Assembly (NCBI GenBank): GCA_964057225.1
Contig: OZ059897.1
Span: forward strand, 4,526,001-4,590,000
Direction: 5' to 3'
DNA length: 64,000 nucleotides
Source: Auanema rhodensis
Taxonomy: Eukaryota > Nematoda > Chromadorea > Rhabditida > Rhabditidae
This document shows, piece after piece, positions 49,842 through 63,883 of the stretch; position 1 is the first letter of the stretch, and each line of letters starts with the position of its first letter. The position numbers and the translations under genes are program-made. The notes below the pieces were generated by a model, which ran no database searches, had not been told where the DNA came from, and saw only the letters and a program-made list of their open reading frames with translations.

Positions 49842-52800
49842 TTCCCATGTACACTCAACATTGCTTCCAAAAACATTGTGACAAAAATTTTCCCGAAAAA
49901 TTTCTAAATAATTTCACAAAAAGTAGGAGTTTTTAGATTTCTTTTTTCAAGGCAAAAACAATGGACAATGTTATTCAACGAAAAAATTAATTCTTCAGGG
50001 TGAAAATCGAGGATATATGTGTGAACCTATATCAGTTGATTACTCGGTGCATTTTTAAGCTAGCGCAAATCTGATAACACAGATCAACGCAGCTTAAAAA
50101 TCCGCATCGAATGCACTATACTACATTGAGAAACGCTCCATACAAAAATTAGTTATGATCGTTTGAAAAATAATGCATTAGTGTATGTTGAGTTCCCATG
50201 TACACTCAACATTGCTTCCAAAAACATTTTGACAAAAATTTTCCCGAAAAATTTCTGAATAATTTCACAAAAAGTAGATGTTTTTAGATTCTTTTTTTCA
50301 AGACGAATACGATGGACAATGTTTTTCAACGAAAAAATCATTTCTTCAGGGTGAAAATCGAGGATATAAGTGTGAACATATATCAGTTGATATCTCGGTG
50401 CATTTTTAAGCTAACTCAAATCTGATAACACAGATCGACGCAGCTTAAAAATCCGCATCGAATGCACTATACTACATTGAGAAACGCTCTATACAAAAAT
50501 TAGTTATGATCGTTTGAAAAATAATGCATTAGTGTATGTTGAGTTCCCATGTACACTCAACATTGCTTCCAAAAACATTTTGACAAAAATTTTCCCGAAA
50601 AATTTCTAAATAATTTCACAAAAAGTAGATGTTTTTAGATTCCTTTTTTCAAGACGAATACGATGGACAATGTTTTTTAACGAAAAAATCATTTCTTCAG
50701 GGTGAAAATCGAGGATATAAGTGTGAACATATATCAGTTGATATCTCGGTGCATTTTTAAGCTAACTCAAATCTGATAACACAGATCGACGCAGCTTAAA
50801 AATCCGCATCGAATGCACTATACTACATTGAGAAACGCTCTATACAAAAATTAGTTATGATCGTTTGAAAAATAATGCATTAGTGTATGCTGAGTTCCCA
50901 TGTACACTCAACATTGCTTCCAAAAACATTGTGACAAAAATTTTCCCGAAAAATTTCTAAATAATTTCACAAAAAGTAGATGTTTTTAGATTCCTTTTTT
51001 CAAGGCAAAGACGATAGACAATGTTATTCAACGAAAAAATTAGTTCTTCAGGGTGAAAATCGAGGATATAAGTGTGAACCTATATCAGTTGATATCTCGG
51101 TGCATTTTCAAGCTAGCGCAAATCTGATAACACAGATCGACGCAGCTTAAAAATCCGCATCGAATGCACTATACTACATTGATAAACGCTTAATACAAAA
51201 ATTAGTTATGATCGTTTGAAAAATAATGCATTAGTGTATGTTGAGTTCCCATGTACACTCAACATTGCTTCCAAAAACATTTTGACAAAAATTTTCCCGA
51301 AAAATTTCTAAATAATTTCACAAAAAGTAGATGTTTTTAGATTCCTTTTTTCAAGACGAATACGATGGACAATGTTTTTCAACGAAAAAATCATTTCTTC
51401 AGGGTGAAAATCGAGGATATAAGTGTGAACATATATCAGTTGATATCTCGGTGCATTTTTAAGCTAACTCAAATCTGATAACACAGATCGACGCAGCTTA
51501 CTAATCCGCATCGAATGCACTATACTACATTGAGAAACGCTCTATACAAAAATTAGTTATGATCGTTTGAAAAATAATGCATTAGTGTATGTTGAGTTCC
51601 CATGTACACTCAACATTGCTTCCAAAAACATTTTGACAAAAATTTTCCCGAAAAATTTCTAAATAATTTCACAAAAAGTAGATGTTTTTAGATTCCTTTT
51701 TTCAAGACGAATACGATGGACAATGTTTTTTAACGAAAAAATCATTTCTTCAGGGTGAAAATCGAGGATATAAGTGTGAACCTATATCAGTTGATATCTC
51801 GGTGCATTTTCAAGCTAGCGCAAATCTGATAACACAGATCGACGCAGCTTAAAAATCCGCATCGAATGCACTATACTACATTGATAAACGCTTAATACAA
51901 AAATTAGTTATGATCGTTTGAAAAATAATGCATTAGTGTATGTTGAGTTCCCATGTACACTCAACATTGCTTCCAAAAACATTTTGACAAAAATTTTCCC
52001 GAAAAATTTCTAAATAATTTCACAAAAAGTAGATGTTTTTAGATTCCTTTTTTCAAGACGAATACGATGGACAATGTTTTTCAACAAAAAAATCATTTCT
52101 TCAGGGTGAAAATCGAGGATATAAGTGTGAACATATATCAGTTGATATCTCGGTGCATTTTTAAGTTAACTCAAATCTGATAACACAGATAAACGCAGCT
52201 TAAAAATCCGCATTGAATGCACTATACTACATTGAAAAACGCTTTATACAAAAATTAGTTATGATCGTATGAAAAATAATGCATTAGTGTATGTTGAGTT
52301 CCCATGTACACTCAACATTGCTTCCAAAAACATTTTGACAAAAATTTTCCCGAAAAATTTCTAAATAATTTCACAAAAAGTAGATGTTTTTAGATTCCTT
52401 TTTTCAAGACGAATACGATGGACAATGTTTTTCAACGAAAAAATCATTTCTTCAGGGTGAAAATCGAGGATATAAGTGTGAACATATATCAGTTGATATC
52501 TCGGTGCATTTTTAAGCTAACTCAAATCTGATAACACAGATCGACGCAGCTTAAAAATCCGCATCGAATGCACTATACTACATTAAGAAACGCTCTATAC
52601 AAAAATTAGTTATGATCGTTTGAAAAATAATGCATTAGTGTATGCTGAGTTCCCATGTACACTCAACATTGCTTCCAAAAACATTGTGACAAAAATTTTC
52701 CCGAAAAATTTCTAAATAATTTCACAAAAAGTAGGAGTTTTTAGATTTCTTTTTTCAAGGCAAAAACAATGGACAATGTTATTCAACGAAAAAATTAATT

Positions 52801-55800
52801 CTTCAGGGTGAAAATCGAGGATATAAGTGTGAACCTATATCAGTTGATTACTCGGTGCATTTTTAAGCTAGCGCAAATCTGATAACACAGATCAACGCAG
52901 CTTAAAAATCCGCATCGAATGCACTATACTACATTGAGAAACGCTCCATACAAAAATTAGTTATGATCGTTTGAAAAATAATGCATTAGTGTATGTTCAG
53001 TTCCCATGTACACTCAACATTGCTTCCAAAAACATTTTGACAAAAATTTTCCCGAAAAATTTCTGAATAATTTCACAAATAGTAGATGTTTTTAGATTCT
53101 TTTTTTCAAGACGAATACGATGGACAATGTTTTTCAACGAAAAAATCATTTCTTCAGGGTGAAAATCGAGGATATAAGTGTGAACATATATCAGTTGATA
53201 TCTCGGTGCATTTTTAAGCTAACTCAAATCTGATAACACAGATCGACGCAGCTTAAAAATCCGCATCGAATGCACTATACTACATTGAGAAACGCTCTAT
53301 ACAAAAATTAGTTATGATCGTTTGAAAAATAATGCATTAGTGTATGCTGAGTTCCCATGTACACTCAACATTGCTTCCAAAAACATTGTGACAAAAATTT
53401 TCCCGAAAAATTTCTAAATAATTTCACAAAAAGTAGATGTTTTTAGATTCCTTTTTTCAAGGCAAAGACGATGGACAATGTTATTCAACGAAAAAATTAA
53501 TTCTTCAGGGTGAAAATCGAGGATATAAGTGTGAACCTATATCAGTTGATATCTCGGTGCATTTTCAAGCTAGCGCAAATCTGATAACACAGATCGACGC
53601 AGCTTAAAAATCCGCATCGAATGCACTATACTACATTGATAAACGCTTAATACAAAAATTAGTTATGATCGTTTGAAAAATAATGCATTAGTGTATGTTG
53701 AGTTCCCATGTACACTCAACATTGCTTCCAAAAACATTTTGACAAAAATTTTCCCGAAAAATTTCTAAATAATTTCACAAAAAGTAGATGTTTTTAGATT
53801 CCTTTTTTCAAGACGAATACGATGGACAATGTTTTTCAACGAAAAAATCATTTCTTCAGGGTGAAAATCGAGGATATAAGTGTGAACATATATCAGTTGA
53901 TATCTCGGTGCATTTTTAAGCTAACTCAAATCTGATAACACAGATCGACGCAGCTTAAAAATCCGCATCGAATGCACTATACTACATTGAGAAACGCTTT
54001 ATACAAAAATTAGTTATGATCGTATGAAAAATAATGCATTAGTGTATGTTGAGTTCCCATGTACACTCAACATTGCTTCCAAAAACATTTTGACAAAAAT
54101 TTTCCCGAAAAATTTCTAAATAATTTCACAGAAAGTAGATGTTTTTAGATTCCTTTTTTCAAGACGAATACGATGGACAATGTTTTTCAACAAAAAAATC
54201 ATTTCTTCAGGGTGAAAATCGAGGATATAAGTGTGAACATATATCAGTTGATATCTCGGTGCATTTTTAAGCTAACTCAAATCTGATAACACAGATCGAC
54301 GCAGCTTACAAATCCGCATCGAATGCACTATACTACATTGAGAAACGCTCTATACAAAAATTAGTTATGATCGTTTGAAAAATAATGCATTAGTGTATGC
54401 TGAGTTCCCATGTACACTCAACATTGCTTCCAAAAACATTGTGACAAAAATTTTCCCGAAAAATTTCTAAATAATTTCACAGAAAGTAGATGTTTTTAGA
54501 TTCCTTTTTTCAAGGCAAAGACGATGGACAATGTTATTCAACGAAAAAATTAATTCTTCAGGGTGAAAATCGAGGATATAAGTGTGAACCTATATCAGTT
54601 GATATCTCGGTGCATTTTCAAGCTAGCGCAAATCTGATAACACAGATCAACGCAGCTTAAAAATCCGCATCGAATGCACTATACTACATTGAGAAACGCT
54701 CTATACAAAAATTAGTTATGATCGTTTGAAAAATAATGCATTAGTGTATGCTGAGTTCCCATGTACACTCAACATTGCTTCCAAAAACATTGTGACAAAA
54801 ATTTTCCCGAAAAATTTCTAAATAATTTCACAAAAAGTAGATGTTTTTAGATTCCTTTTTTCAAGGCAAAGACGATAGACAATGTTATTCAACGAAAAAA
54901 TTAGTTCTTCAGGGTGAAAATCGAGGATATAAGTGTGAACCTATATCAGTTGATATCTCGGTGCATTTTCAAGCTAGCGCAAATCTGATAACACAGATCG
55001 ACGCAGCTTAAAAATCCGCATCGAATGCACTATACTACATTGATAAACGCTTAATACAAAAATTAGTTATGATCGTTTGAAAAATAATGCATTAGTGTAT
55101 GTTGAGTTCCCATGTACACTCAACATTGCTTCCAAAAACATTTTGACAAAAATTTTCCCGAAAAATTTCTAAATAATTTCACAAAAAGTAGATGTTTTTA
55201 GATTCCTTTTTTCAAGACGAATACGATGGACAATGTTTTTCAACGAAAAAATCATTTCTTCAGGGTGAAAATCGAGGATATAAGTGTGAACATATATCAG
55301 TTGATATCTCGGTGCATTTTTAAGCTAACTCAAATCTGATAACACAGATCGACGCAGCTTACTAATCCGCATCGAATGCACTATACTACATTGAGAAACG
55401 CTCTATACAAAAATTAGTTATGATCGTTTGAAAAATAATGCATTAGTGTATGCTGAGTTCCCATGTACACTCAACATTGCTTCCAAAAACATTGTGACAA
55501 AAATTTTCCCGAAAAATTTCTAAATAATTTCACAAAAAGTAGATGTTTTTAGATTCCTTATTTCAAGGCAAAGACGATGGACAATGTTATTCAACGAAAA
55601 AATTAATTCTTCAGGGTGAAAATCGAGGATATAAGTGTGAACCTATATCAGTTGATATCTCGGTGCATTTTCAAGCTAGCGCAAATCTGATAACACAGAT
55701 CGACGCAGCTTAAAAATCCGCATCGAATGCACTATACTACATTGATAAACGCTTAATACAAAAATTAGTTATGATCGTTTGAAAAATAATGCATTAGTGT

Positions 55801-57212
55801 ATGTTGAGTTCCCATGTACACTCAACATTGCTTCCAAAAACATTTTGACAAAAATTTTCCCGAAAAATTTCTAAATAATTTCACAAAAAGTAGATGTTTT
55901 TAGATTCCTTTTTTCAAGACGAATACGATGGACAATGTTTTTCAACGAAAAACTCATTTCTTCAGGGTGAAAATCGAGGATATAAGTGTGAACATATATC
56001 AGTTGATATCTCGGTGCATTTTTAAGCTAACTCAAATCTGATAACACAGATCGACGCAGCTTACAAATCCGCATCGAATGCACTATACTACATTGAGAAA
56101 CGCTCTATACAAAAATTAGTTATGATCGTTTGAAAAATAATGCATTACTGTATGCTGAGTTCCCATGTACACTCAACATTGCTTCCAAAAACATTGTGAC
56201 AAAAATTTTCCCGAAAAATTTCTAAATAATTTCACAAAAAGTAGGAGTTTTTAGATTTCATTTTTCAAGGCAAAGACGATGGACAATGTTATTCAACGAA
56301 AAAATTAATTCTTCAGGGTGAAAATCGAGGATATAAGTGTGAACATATATCAGTTGATATCTCGGTGCATTTTTAAGTTAACTCAAATCTGATAACACAG
56401 ATCAACGCAGCTTAAAAATCCGCATCGAATGCACTAAACTACATTGAGAAACGCTTTATACAAAAATTAGTTATGATCGTATGAAAAATAATGCATTAGT
56501 GTATGTTGAGTTCCCATGTACACTCAACATTGCTTCCAAAAACATTTTGACAAAAATTTTCCCGAAAAATTTCTAAATAATTTCACAGAAAGTAGATGTT
56601 TTTAGATTCCTTTTTTCAAGACGAATACGATGGACAATGTTTTTCAACGAAAAAATCATTTCTTCAGGGTGAAAATCGAGGATATAAGTGTGAACATATA
56701 TCAGTTGATATCTCGGTGCATTTTTAAGCTAACTCAAATCTGATAACACAGATCGACGCAGCTTACAAATCCGCATCGAATGCACTATACTACATTGAGA
56801 AACGCTCTATACAAAAATTAGTTATGATCGTTTGAAAAATAATGCATTAGTGTATGCTGAGTTCCCATGTACACTCAACATTGCTTCCAAAAACATTGTG
56901 ACAAAAATTTTCCCGAAAAATTTCTAAATAATTTCACAAAAAGTAGGAGTTTTTAGATTTCTTTTTTCAAGGCAAAGACGATGGACAATGTTATTCAACG
57001 AAAAAATTAATTCTTCAGGGTGAAAATCGAGGATATAAGTGTGAACCTATATCAGTTGATTACTCGGTGCATTTTTAAGCTAGCGCAAATCTGATAACAC
57101 AGATCGACGCAGCTTAAAAATCCGCATCGAATGCACTATACTACATTGAGAAACGCTCTATACAAAAATCAGTTATGATCGTATGAAAAATAATGCATTA
57201 GTGTATGTTGAT
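49842..57212. repeat. Monomers 143-163: mixed C, D, A and B copies
   Basis: An A-B pair marked by CAAAAACAATGG in the A copy occurs at monomers 143-144 and 151-152, and again at 169-170. D-C pairs 157-158 (54756-55457) and 159-160 (55458-56159) are tandem, and both resemble 146-147 (50895-51596). Hairpin-arm variants such as CTTACAAATCC and CTTACTAATCC are frequent. Monomer 161 changes from A to C. Confidence 0.7.
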
Positions 57213-58616
57213 TTCCCATGTACACTCAACATTGCTTCCAAAAACATTTTGACAAAAATTTTCCCGAAAAATTTCTGAATAATTTCACAAAAAGTAGATG
57301 TTTTTAGATTCTTTTTTTCAAGACGAATACGATGGACAATGTTTTTCAACGAAAAAATCATTTCTTCAGGGTGAAAATCGAGGATATAAGTGTGAACATA
57401 TATCAGTTGATATCTCGGTGCATTTTTAAGCTAACTCAAATCTGATAACACAGATCGACGCAGCTTAAAAATCCGCATCGAATGCACTATACTACATTGA
57501 GAAACGCTCTATACAAAAATTAGTTATGATCGTTTGAAAAATAATGCATTAGTGTATGCTGAGTTCCCATGTACACTCAACATTGCTTCCAAAAACATTG
57601 TGACAAAAATTTTCCCGAAAAATTTCTAAATAATTTCACAAAAAGTAGATGTTTTTAGATTCCTTTTTTCAAGACGAATACGATGGACAATGTTTTTCAA
57701 CAAAAAAATCATTTCTTCAGGGTGAAAATCGAGGATATAAGTGTGAACATATATCAGTTGATATCTCGGTGCATTTTTAAGTTAACTCAAATCTGATAAC
57801 ACAGATAAACGCAGCTTAAAAATCCGCATCGAATGCACTATACTACATTGAGAAACGCTCTATACAAAAATCAGTTATGATCGTATGAAAAATAATGCAT
57901 TAGTGTATGTTGATTTCCCATGTACACTCAACATTGCTTCCAAAAACATTTTGACAAAAATTTTCCCGAAAAATTTCTGAATAATTTCACAAAAAGTAGA
58001 TGTTTTTAGATTCTTTTTTTCAAGACGAATACGATGGACAATGTTTTTCAACGAAAAAATCATTTCTTCAGGGTGAAAATCGAGGATATAAGTGTGAACA
58101 TATATCAGTTGATATCTCGGTGCATTTTTAAGCTAACTCAAATCTGATAACACAGATCGACGCAGCTTAAAAATCCGCATCGAATGCACTATACTACATT
58201 GAGAAACGCTCTATACAAAAATTAGTTATGATCGTTTGAAAAATAATGCATTAGTGTATGCTGAGTTCCCATGTACACTCAACATTGCTTCCAAAAACAT
58301 TGTGACAAAAATTTTCCCGAAAAATTTCTAAATAATTTCACAAAAAGTAGATGTTTTTAGATTCCTTTTTTCAAGACGAATACGATGGACAATGTTTTTC
58401 AACAAAAAAATCATTTCTTCAGGGTGAAAATCGAGGATATAAGTGTGAACATATATCAGTTGATATCTCGGTGCATTTTTAAGTTAACTCAAATCTGATA
58501 ACACAGATAAACGCAGCTTAAAAATCCGCATTGAATGCACTATACTACATTGAAAAACGCTTTATACAAAAATTAGTTATGATCGTATGAAAAATAATGC
58601 ATTAGTGTATGTTGAG
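57213..58616. repeat. Tandem 2-mer duplication B-C (monomers 164-165 and 166-167)
   Basis: The units at 57213-57914 and 57915-58616 both begin after the rare junction GTTGATTTCCC and contain a B copy followed by a C copy with CAACAAAAAAATC and CAGATAAACGC. They differ at the 3' end of the C copy (GCATTGAATG and GAAAAACGCTTTAT only in monomer 167). Confidence 0.82.
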
Positions 58617-61073
58617 TTCCCATGTACACTCAACATTGCTTCCAAAAACATTTTGACAAAAATTTTCCCGAAAAATTTCTAAATAATTTCACAAAAAGTA
58701 GATGTTTTTAGATTCCTTTTTTCAAGACGAATACGATGGACAATGTTTTTCAACGAAAAAATCATTTCTTCAGGGTGAAAATCGAGGATATAAGTGTGAA
58801 CCTATATCAGTTGATTACTCGGTGCATTTTTAAGCTAGCGCAATTCTGATAACACAGATCGACGCAGCTTAAAAATCCGCATCGAATGCACTATACTACA
58901 TTGAGAAACGCTCTATACAAAAATTAGTTATGATCGTTTGAAAAATAATGCATTAGTGTATGCTGAGTTCCCATGTACACTCAACATTGCTTCCAAAAAC
59001 ATTGTGACAAAAATTTTCCCGAAAAATTTCTAAATAATTTCACAAAAAGTAGGAGTTTTTAGATTTCTTTTTTCAAGGCAAAAACAATGGACAATGTTAT
59101 TCAACGAAAAAATTAATTCTTCAGGGTGAAAATCGAGGATATAAGTGTGAACCTATATCAGTTGATTACTCGGTGCATTTTTAAGCTAGCGCAAATCTGA
59201 TAACACAGATCAACGCAGCTTAAAAATCCGCATCGAATGCACTATACTACATTGAGAAACGCTCCATACAAAAATTAGTTATGATCGTTTGAAAAATAAT
59301 GCATTAGTGTATGTTGAGTTCCCATGTACACTCAACATTGCTTCCAAAAACATTTTGACAAAAATTTTCCCGAAAAATTTCTGAATAATTTCACAAAAAG
59401 TAGATGTTTTTAGATTCTTTTTTTCAAGACGAATACGATGGACAATGTTTCTCAACGAAAAAATCATTTCTTCAGGGTGAAAATCGAGGATATAAGTGTG
59501 AACATATATCAGTTGATATCTCGGTGCATTTTTAAGCTAACTCAAATCTGATAACACAGATCGACGCAGCTTAACAATCCGCATCGAATACACTATACTA
59601 CATTGAGAAACGCTCTATACAAAAATTAGTTATGATCGTTTGAAAAATAATGCATTAGTGTATGCTGAGTTCCCATGTACACTCAACATTGCTTCCAAAA
59701 ACATGGTGACAAAAATTTTCCCGAAAAATTTCTAAATAATTTCACAAAAAGTAGATGTTTTTAGATTCCTTTTTTCAAGGCAAAGACGATGGACAATGTT
59801 ATTCAACGAAAAAATTAATTCTTCAGGGTGAAAATCGAGGATATAAGTGTGAACCTATATCAGTTGATATCTCGGTGCATTTTCAAGCTAGCGCAAATCT
59901 GATAACACAGATCGACGCAGCTTACAAATCCGCATCGAATGCACTATACTACATTGATAAACGCTTAATACAAAAATTAGTTATGATCGTTTGAAAAATA
60001 ATGCATTAGTGTATGCTGAGTTCCCATGTACACTCAACATTGCTTCCAAAAACATTGTGACAAAAATTTTCCCGAAAAATTTCTAAATAATTTCACAAAA
60101 AGTAGGAGTTTTTAGATTTCTTTTTTCAAGGCAAAGACGATGGACAATGTTATTCAACGAAAAAATTAATTCTTCAGGGTGAAAATCGAGGATATAAGTG
60201 TGAACCTATATCAGTTGATTACTCGGTGCATTTTTAAGCTAGCGCAAATCTGATAACACAGATCGACGCAGCTTAAAAATCCGCATCGAATGCACTATAC
60301 TACATTGAGAAACGCTCCATACAAAAATTAGTTATGATCGTTTGAAAAATAATGCATTAGTGTATGTTGAGTTCCCATGTACACTCAACATTGCTTCCAA
60401 AAACATTTTGACAAAAATTTTCCCGAAAAATTTCTAAATAATTTCACAAAAAGTAGATGTTTTTAGATTCCTTTTTTCAAGACGAATACGATGGACAATG
60501 TTTTTCAACGAAAAAATCATTTCTTCAGGGTGAAAATCGAGGATATAAGTGTGAACATATATCAGTTGATATCTCGGTGCATTTTCAAGCTAGCGCAAAT
60601 CTGATAACACAGATCGACGCAGCTTAAAAATCCGCATCGAATGCACTATACTACATTGATAAACGCTTAATACAAAAATTAGTTATGATCGTTTGAAAAA
60701 TAATGCATTAGTGTATGTTGAGTTCCCATGTACACTCAACATTGCTTCCAAAAACATTTTGACAAAAATTTTCCCGAAAAATTTCTAAATAATTTCACAA
60801 AAAGTAGATGTTTTTAGATTCCTTTTTTCAAGACGAATACGATGGACAATGTTTTTCAACGAAAAAATCATTTCTTCAGGGTGAAAATCGAGGATATAAG
60901 TGTGAACATATATCAGTTGATATCTCGGTGCATTTTTAAGCTAACTCAAATCTGATAACACAGATCGACGCAGCTTACAAATCCGCATCGAATGCACTAT
61001 ACTACATTGAGAAACGCTCTATACAAAAATTAGTTATGATCGTTTGAAAAATAATGCATTAGTGTATGCTGAG
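58617..61073. repeat. Monomers 168-174: mixed C, A, B and D copies
   Basis: In order: C-to-A chimera, A(CAAAAACAATGG), B, D, A, C-to-D chimera, C. Monomer 171 combines ACATGGTGAC, CTTACAAATCC and GATAAACGCTTAAT; the absence of the usual TAA in CTTAAAAATCC opens a 79-codon plus-strand frame at 59755-59994, which is a chance product. Confidence 0.7.
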
Positions 61074-63883
61074 TTCCCATGTACACTCAACATTGCTTCC
61101 AAAAACATTGTGACAAAAATTTTCCCGAAAAATTTCTAAATAATTTCACAAAAAGTAGGAGTTTTTAGATTTCTTTTTTCAAGGCAAAGACGATGGACAA
61201 TGTTATTCAACGAAAAAATTAATTCTTCAGGGTGAAAATCGAGGATATAAGTGTGAACCTATATCAGTTGATTACTCGGTGCATTTTTAAGCTAGCGCAA
61301 AATCTGATAACACAGATCGACGCAGCTTAAAAATCCGCATCGAATGCACTATACTACATTGAGAAACGCTCTATACAAAAATTAGTTATGATCGTTTGAA
61401 AAATAATGCATTAGTGTATGTTGAGTTCCCATGTACACTCAACATTGCTTCCAAAAACATTTTGACAAAAATTTTCCCGAAAAATTTCTAAATAATTTCA
61501 CAAAAAGTAGATGTTTTTAGATTCCTTTTTTCAAGACGAATACGATGGACAATGTTTTTTAACGAAAAAATCATTTCTTCAGGGTGAAAATCGAGGATAT
61601 AAGTGTGAACATATATCAGTTGATATCTCGGTGCATTTTTAAGCTAACTCAAATCTGATAACACAGATCGACGCAGCTTAAAAATCCGCATCGAATGCAC
61701 TATACTACATTGAGAAACGCTCTATACAAAAATTAGTTATGATCGTTTGAAAAATAATGCATTAGTGTATGCTGAGTTCCCATGTACACTCAACATTGCT
61801 TCCAAAAACATTTTGACAAAAATTTTCCCGAAAAATTTCTAAATAATTTCACAAAAAGTAGATGTTTTTAGATTCCTTTTTTCAAGACGAATACGATGGA
61901 CAATGTTTTTCAACAAAAAAATCATTTCTTCAGGGTGAAAATCGAGGATATAAGTGTGAACATATATCAGTTGATATCTCGGTGCATTTTTAAGTTAACT
62001 CAAATCTGATAACACAGATCAACGCAGCTTAAAAATCCGCCTCGAATGCACTATACTACATTGAGAAACGCTTTATACAAAAATTAGTTATGATCGTATG
62101 AAAAATAATGCATTAGTGTATGTTGAGTTCCCATGTACACTCAACATTGCTTCCAAAAACATTTTGACAAAAATTTTCCCGAAAAATTTCTGAATAATTT
62201 CACAAAAAGTAGATGTTTTTAGATTCTTTTTTTCAAGACGAATACGATGGACAATGTTTTTCAACGAAAAAATCATTTCTTCAGGGTGAAAATCGAGGAT
62301 ATAAGTGTGAACATATATCAGTTGATATCTCGGTGCATTTTTAAGTTAACTCAAATCTGATAACACAGATCAACGCAGCTTACAAATCCGCATCGAATGC
62401 ACTATACTACATTGAGAAACGCTCTATACAAAAATTAGTTATGATCGTTTGAAAAATAATGCATTAGTGTATGCTGAGTTCCCATGTACACTCAACATTG
62501 CTTCCAAAAACATTGTGACAAAAATTTTCCCGAAAAATTTCTAAATAATTTCACAAAAAGTAGGAGTTTTTAGATTTCTTTTTTCAAGGCAAAGACGATG
62601 GACAATGTTATTCAACGAAAAAATTAATTCTTCAGGGTGAAAATCGAGGATATAAGTGTGAACCTATATCAGTTGATTACTCGGTGCATTTTTAAGCTAG
62701 CGCAAAATCTGATAACACAGATCGACGCAGCTTAAAAATCCGCATCGAATGCACTATACTACATTGAGAAACGCTCTATACAAAAATTAGTTATGATCGT
62801 TTGAAAAATAATGCATTAGTGTATGTTGAGTTCCCATGTACACTCAACATTGCTTCCAAAAACATTTTGACAAAAATTTTCCCGAAAAATTTCTAAATAA
62901 TTTCACAAAAAGTAGATGTTTTTAGATTCCTTTTTTCAAGACGAATACGATGGACAATGTTTTTTAACGAAAAAATCATTTCTTCAGGGTGAAAATCGAG
63001 GATATAAGTGTGAACATATATCAGTTGATATCTCGGTGCATTTTTAAGCTAACTCAAATCTGATAACACAGATCGACGCAGCTTAAAAATCCGCATCGAA
63101 TGCACTATACTACATTGAGAAACGCTCTATACAAAAATTAGTTATGATCGTTTGAAAAATAATGCATTAGTGTATGCTGAGTTCCCATGTACACTCAACA
63201 TTGCTTCCAAAAACATTTTGACAAAAATTTTCCCGAAAAATTTCTAAATAATTTCACAAAAAGTAGATGTTTTTAGATTCCTTTTTTCAAGACGAATACG
63301 ATGGACAATGTTTTTCAACAAAAAAATCATTTCTTCAGGGTGAAAATCGAGGATATAAGTGTGAACATATATCAGTTGATATCTCGGTGCATTTTTAAGT
63401 TAACTCAAATCTGATAACACAGATCAACGCAGCTTAAAAATCCGCCTCGAATGCACTATACTACATTGAGAAACGCTTTATACAAAAATTAGTTATGATC
63501 GTATGAAAAATAATGCATTAGTGTATGTTGAGTTCCCATGTACACTCAACATTGCTTCCAAAAACATTTTGACAAAAATTTTCCCGAAAAATTTCTGAAT
63601 AATTTCACAAAAAGTAGATGTTTTTAGATTCTTTTTTTCAAGACGAATACGATGGACAATGTTTTTCAACGAAAAAATCATTTCTTCAGGGTGAAAATCG
63701 AGGATATAAGTGTGAACATATATCAGTTGATATCTCGGTGCATTTTTAAGCTAACTCAAATCTGATAACACAGATCGACGCAGCTTAAAAATCCGCATCG
63801 AATGCACTATACTACATTGAGAAACGCTCTATACAAAAATTAGTTATGATCGTTTGAAAAATAATGCATTAGTGTATGCTGAG
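61074..63883. repeat. Tandem 4-mer HOR A-C-C-B with shared 1-base insertion (monomers 175-178 and 179-182)
   Basis: Units at 61074-62478 and 62479-63883 are each 1405 bp. The A copy of each has an extra A in GCGCAAAATCTG (A-runs at 61299-61302 and 62704-62707), found nowhere else in the window. The second C copies share CCGCCTCGAATG and CAACAAAAAAATC. The final B copies (178, 182) agree in the first half but differ at about 219, 245 and 256, so the duplicated block ends inside the B monomer. Confidence 0.88.

Noticed and set aside
59755-59994. 79-codon plus-strand ORF in monomer 171
   Set aside because: It results from a chance combination of mosaic variants, including CTTACAAATCC, that removes the usual stops in one copy. 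It has no homologous domain and no other monomer keeps it open.
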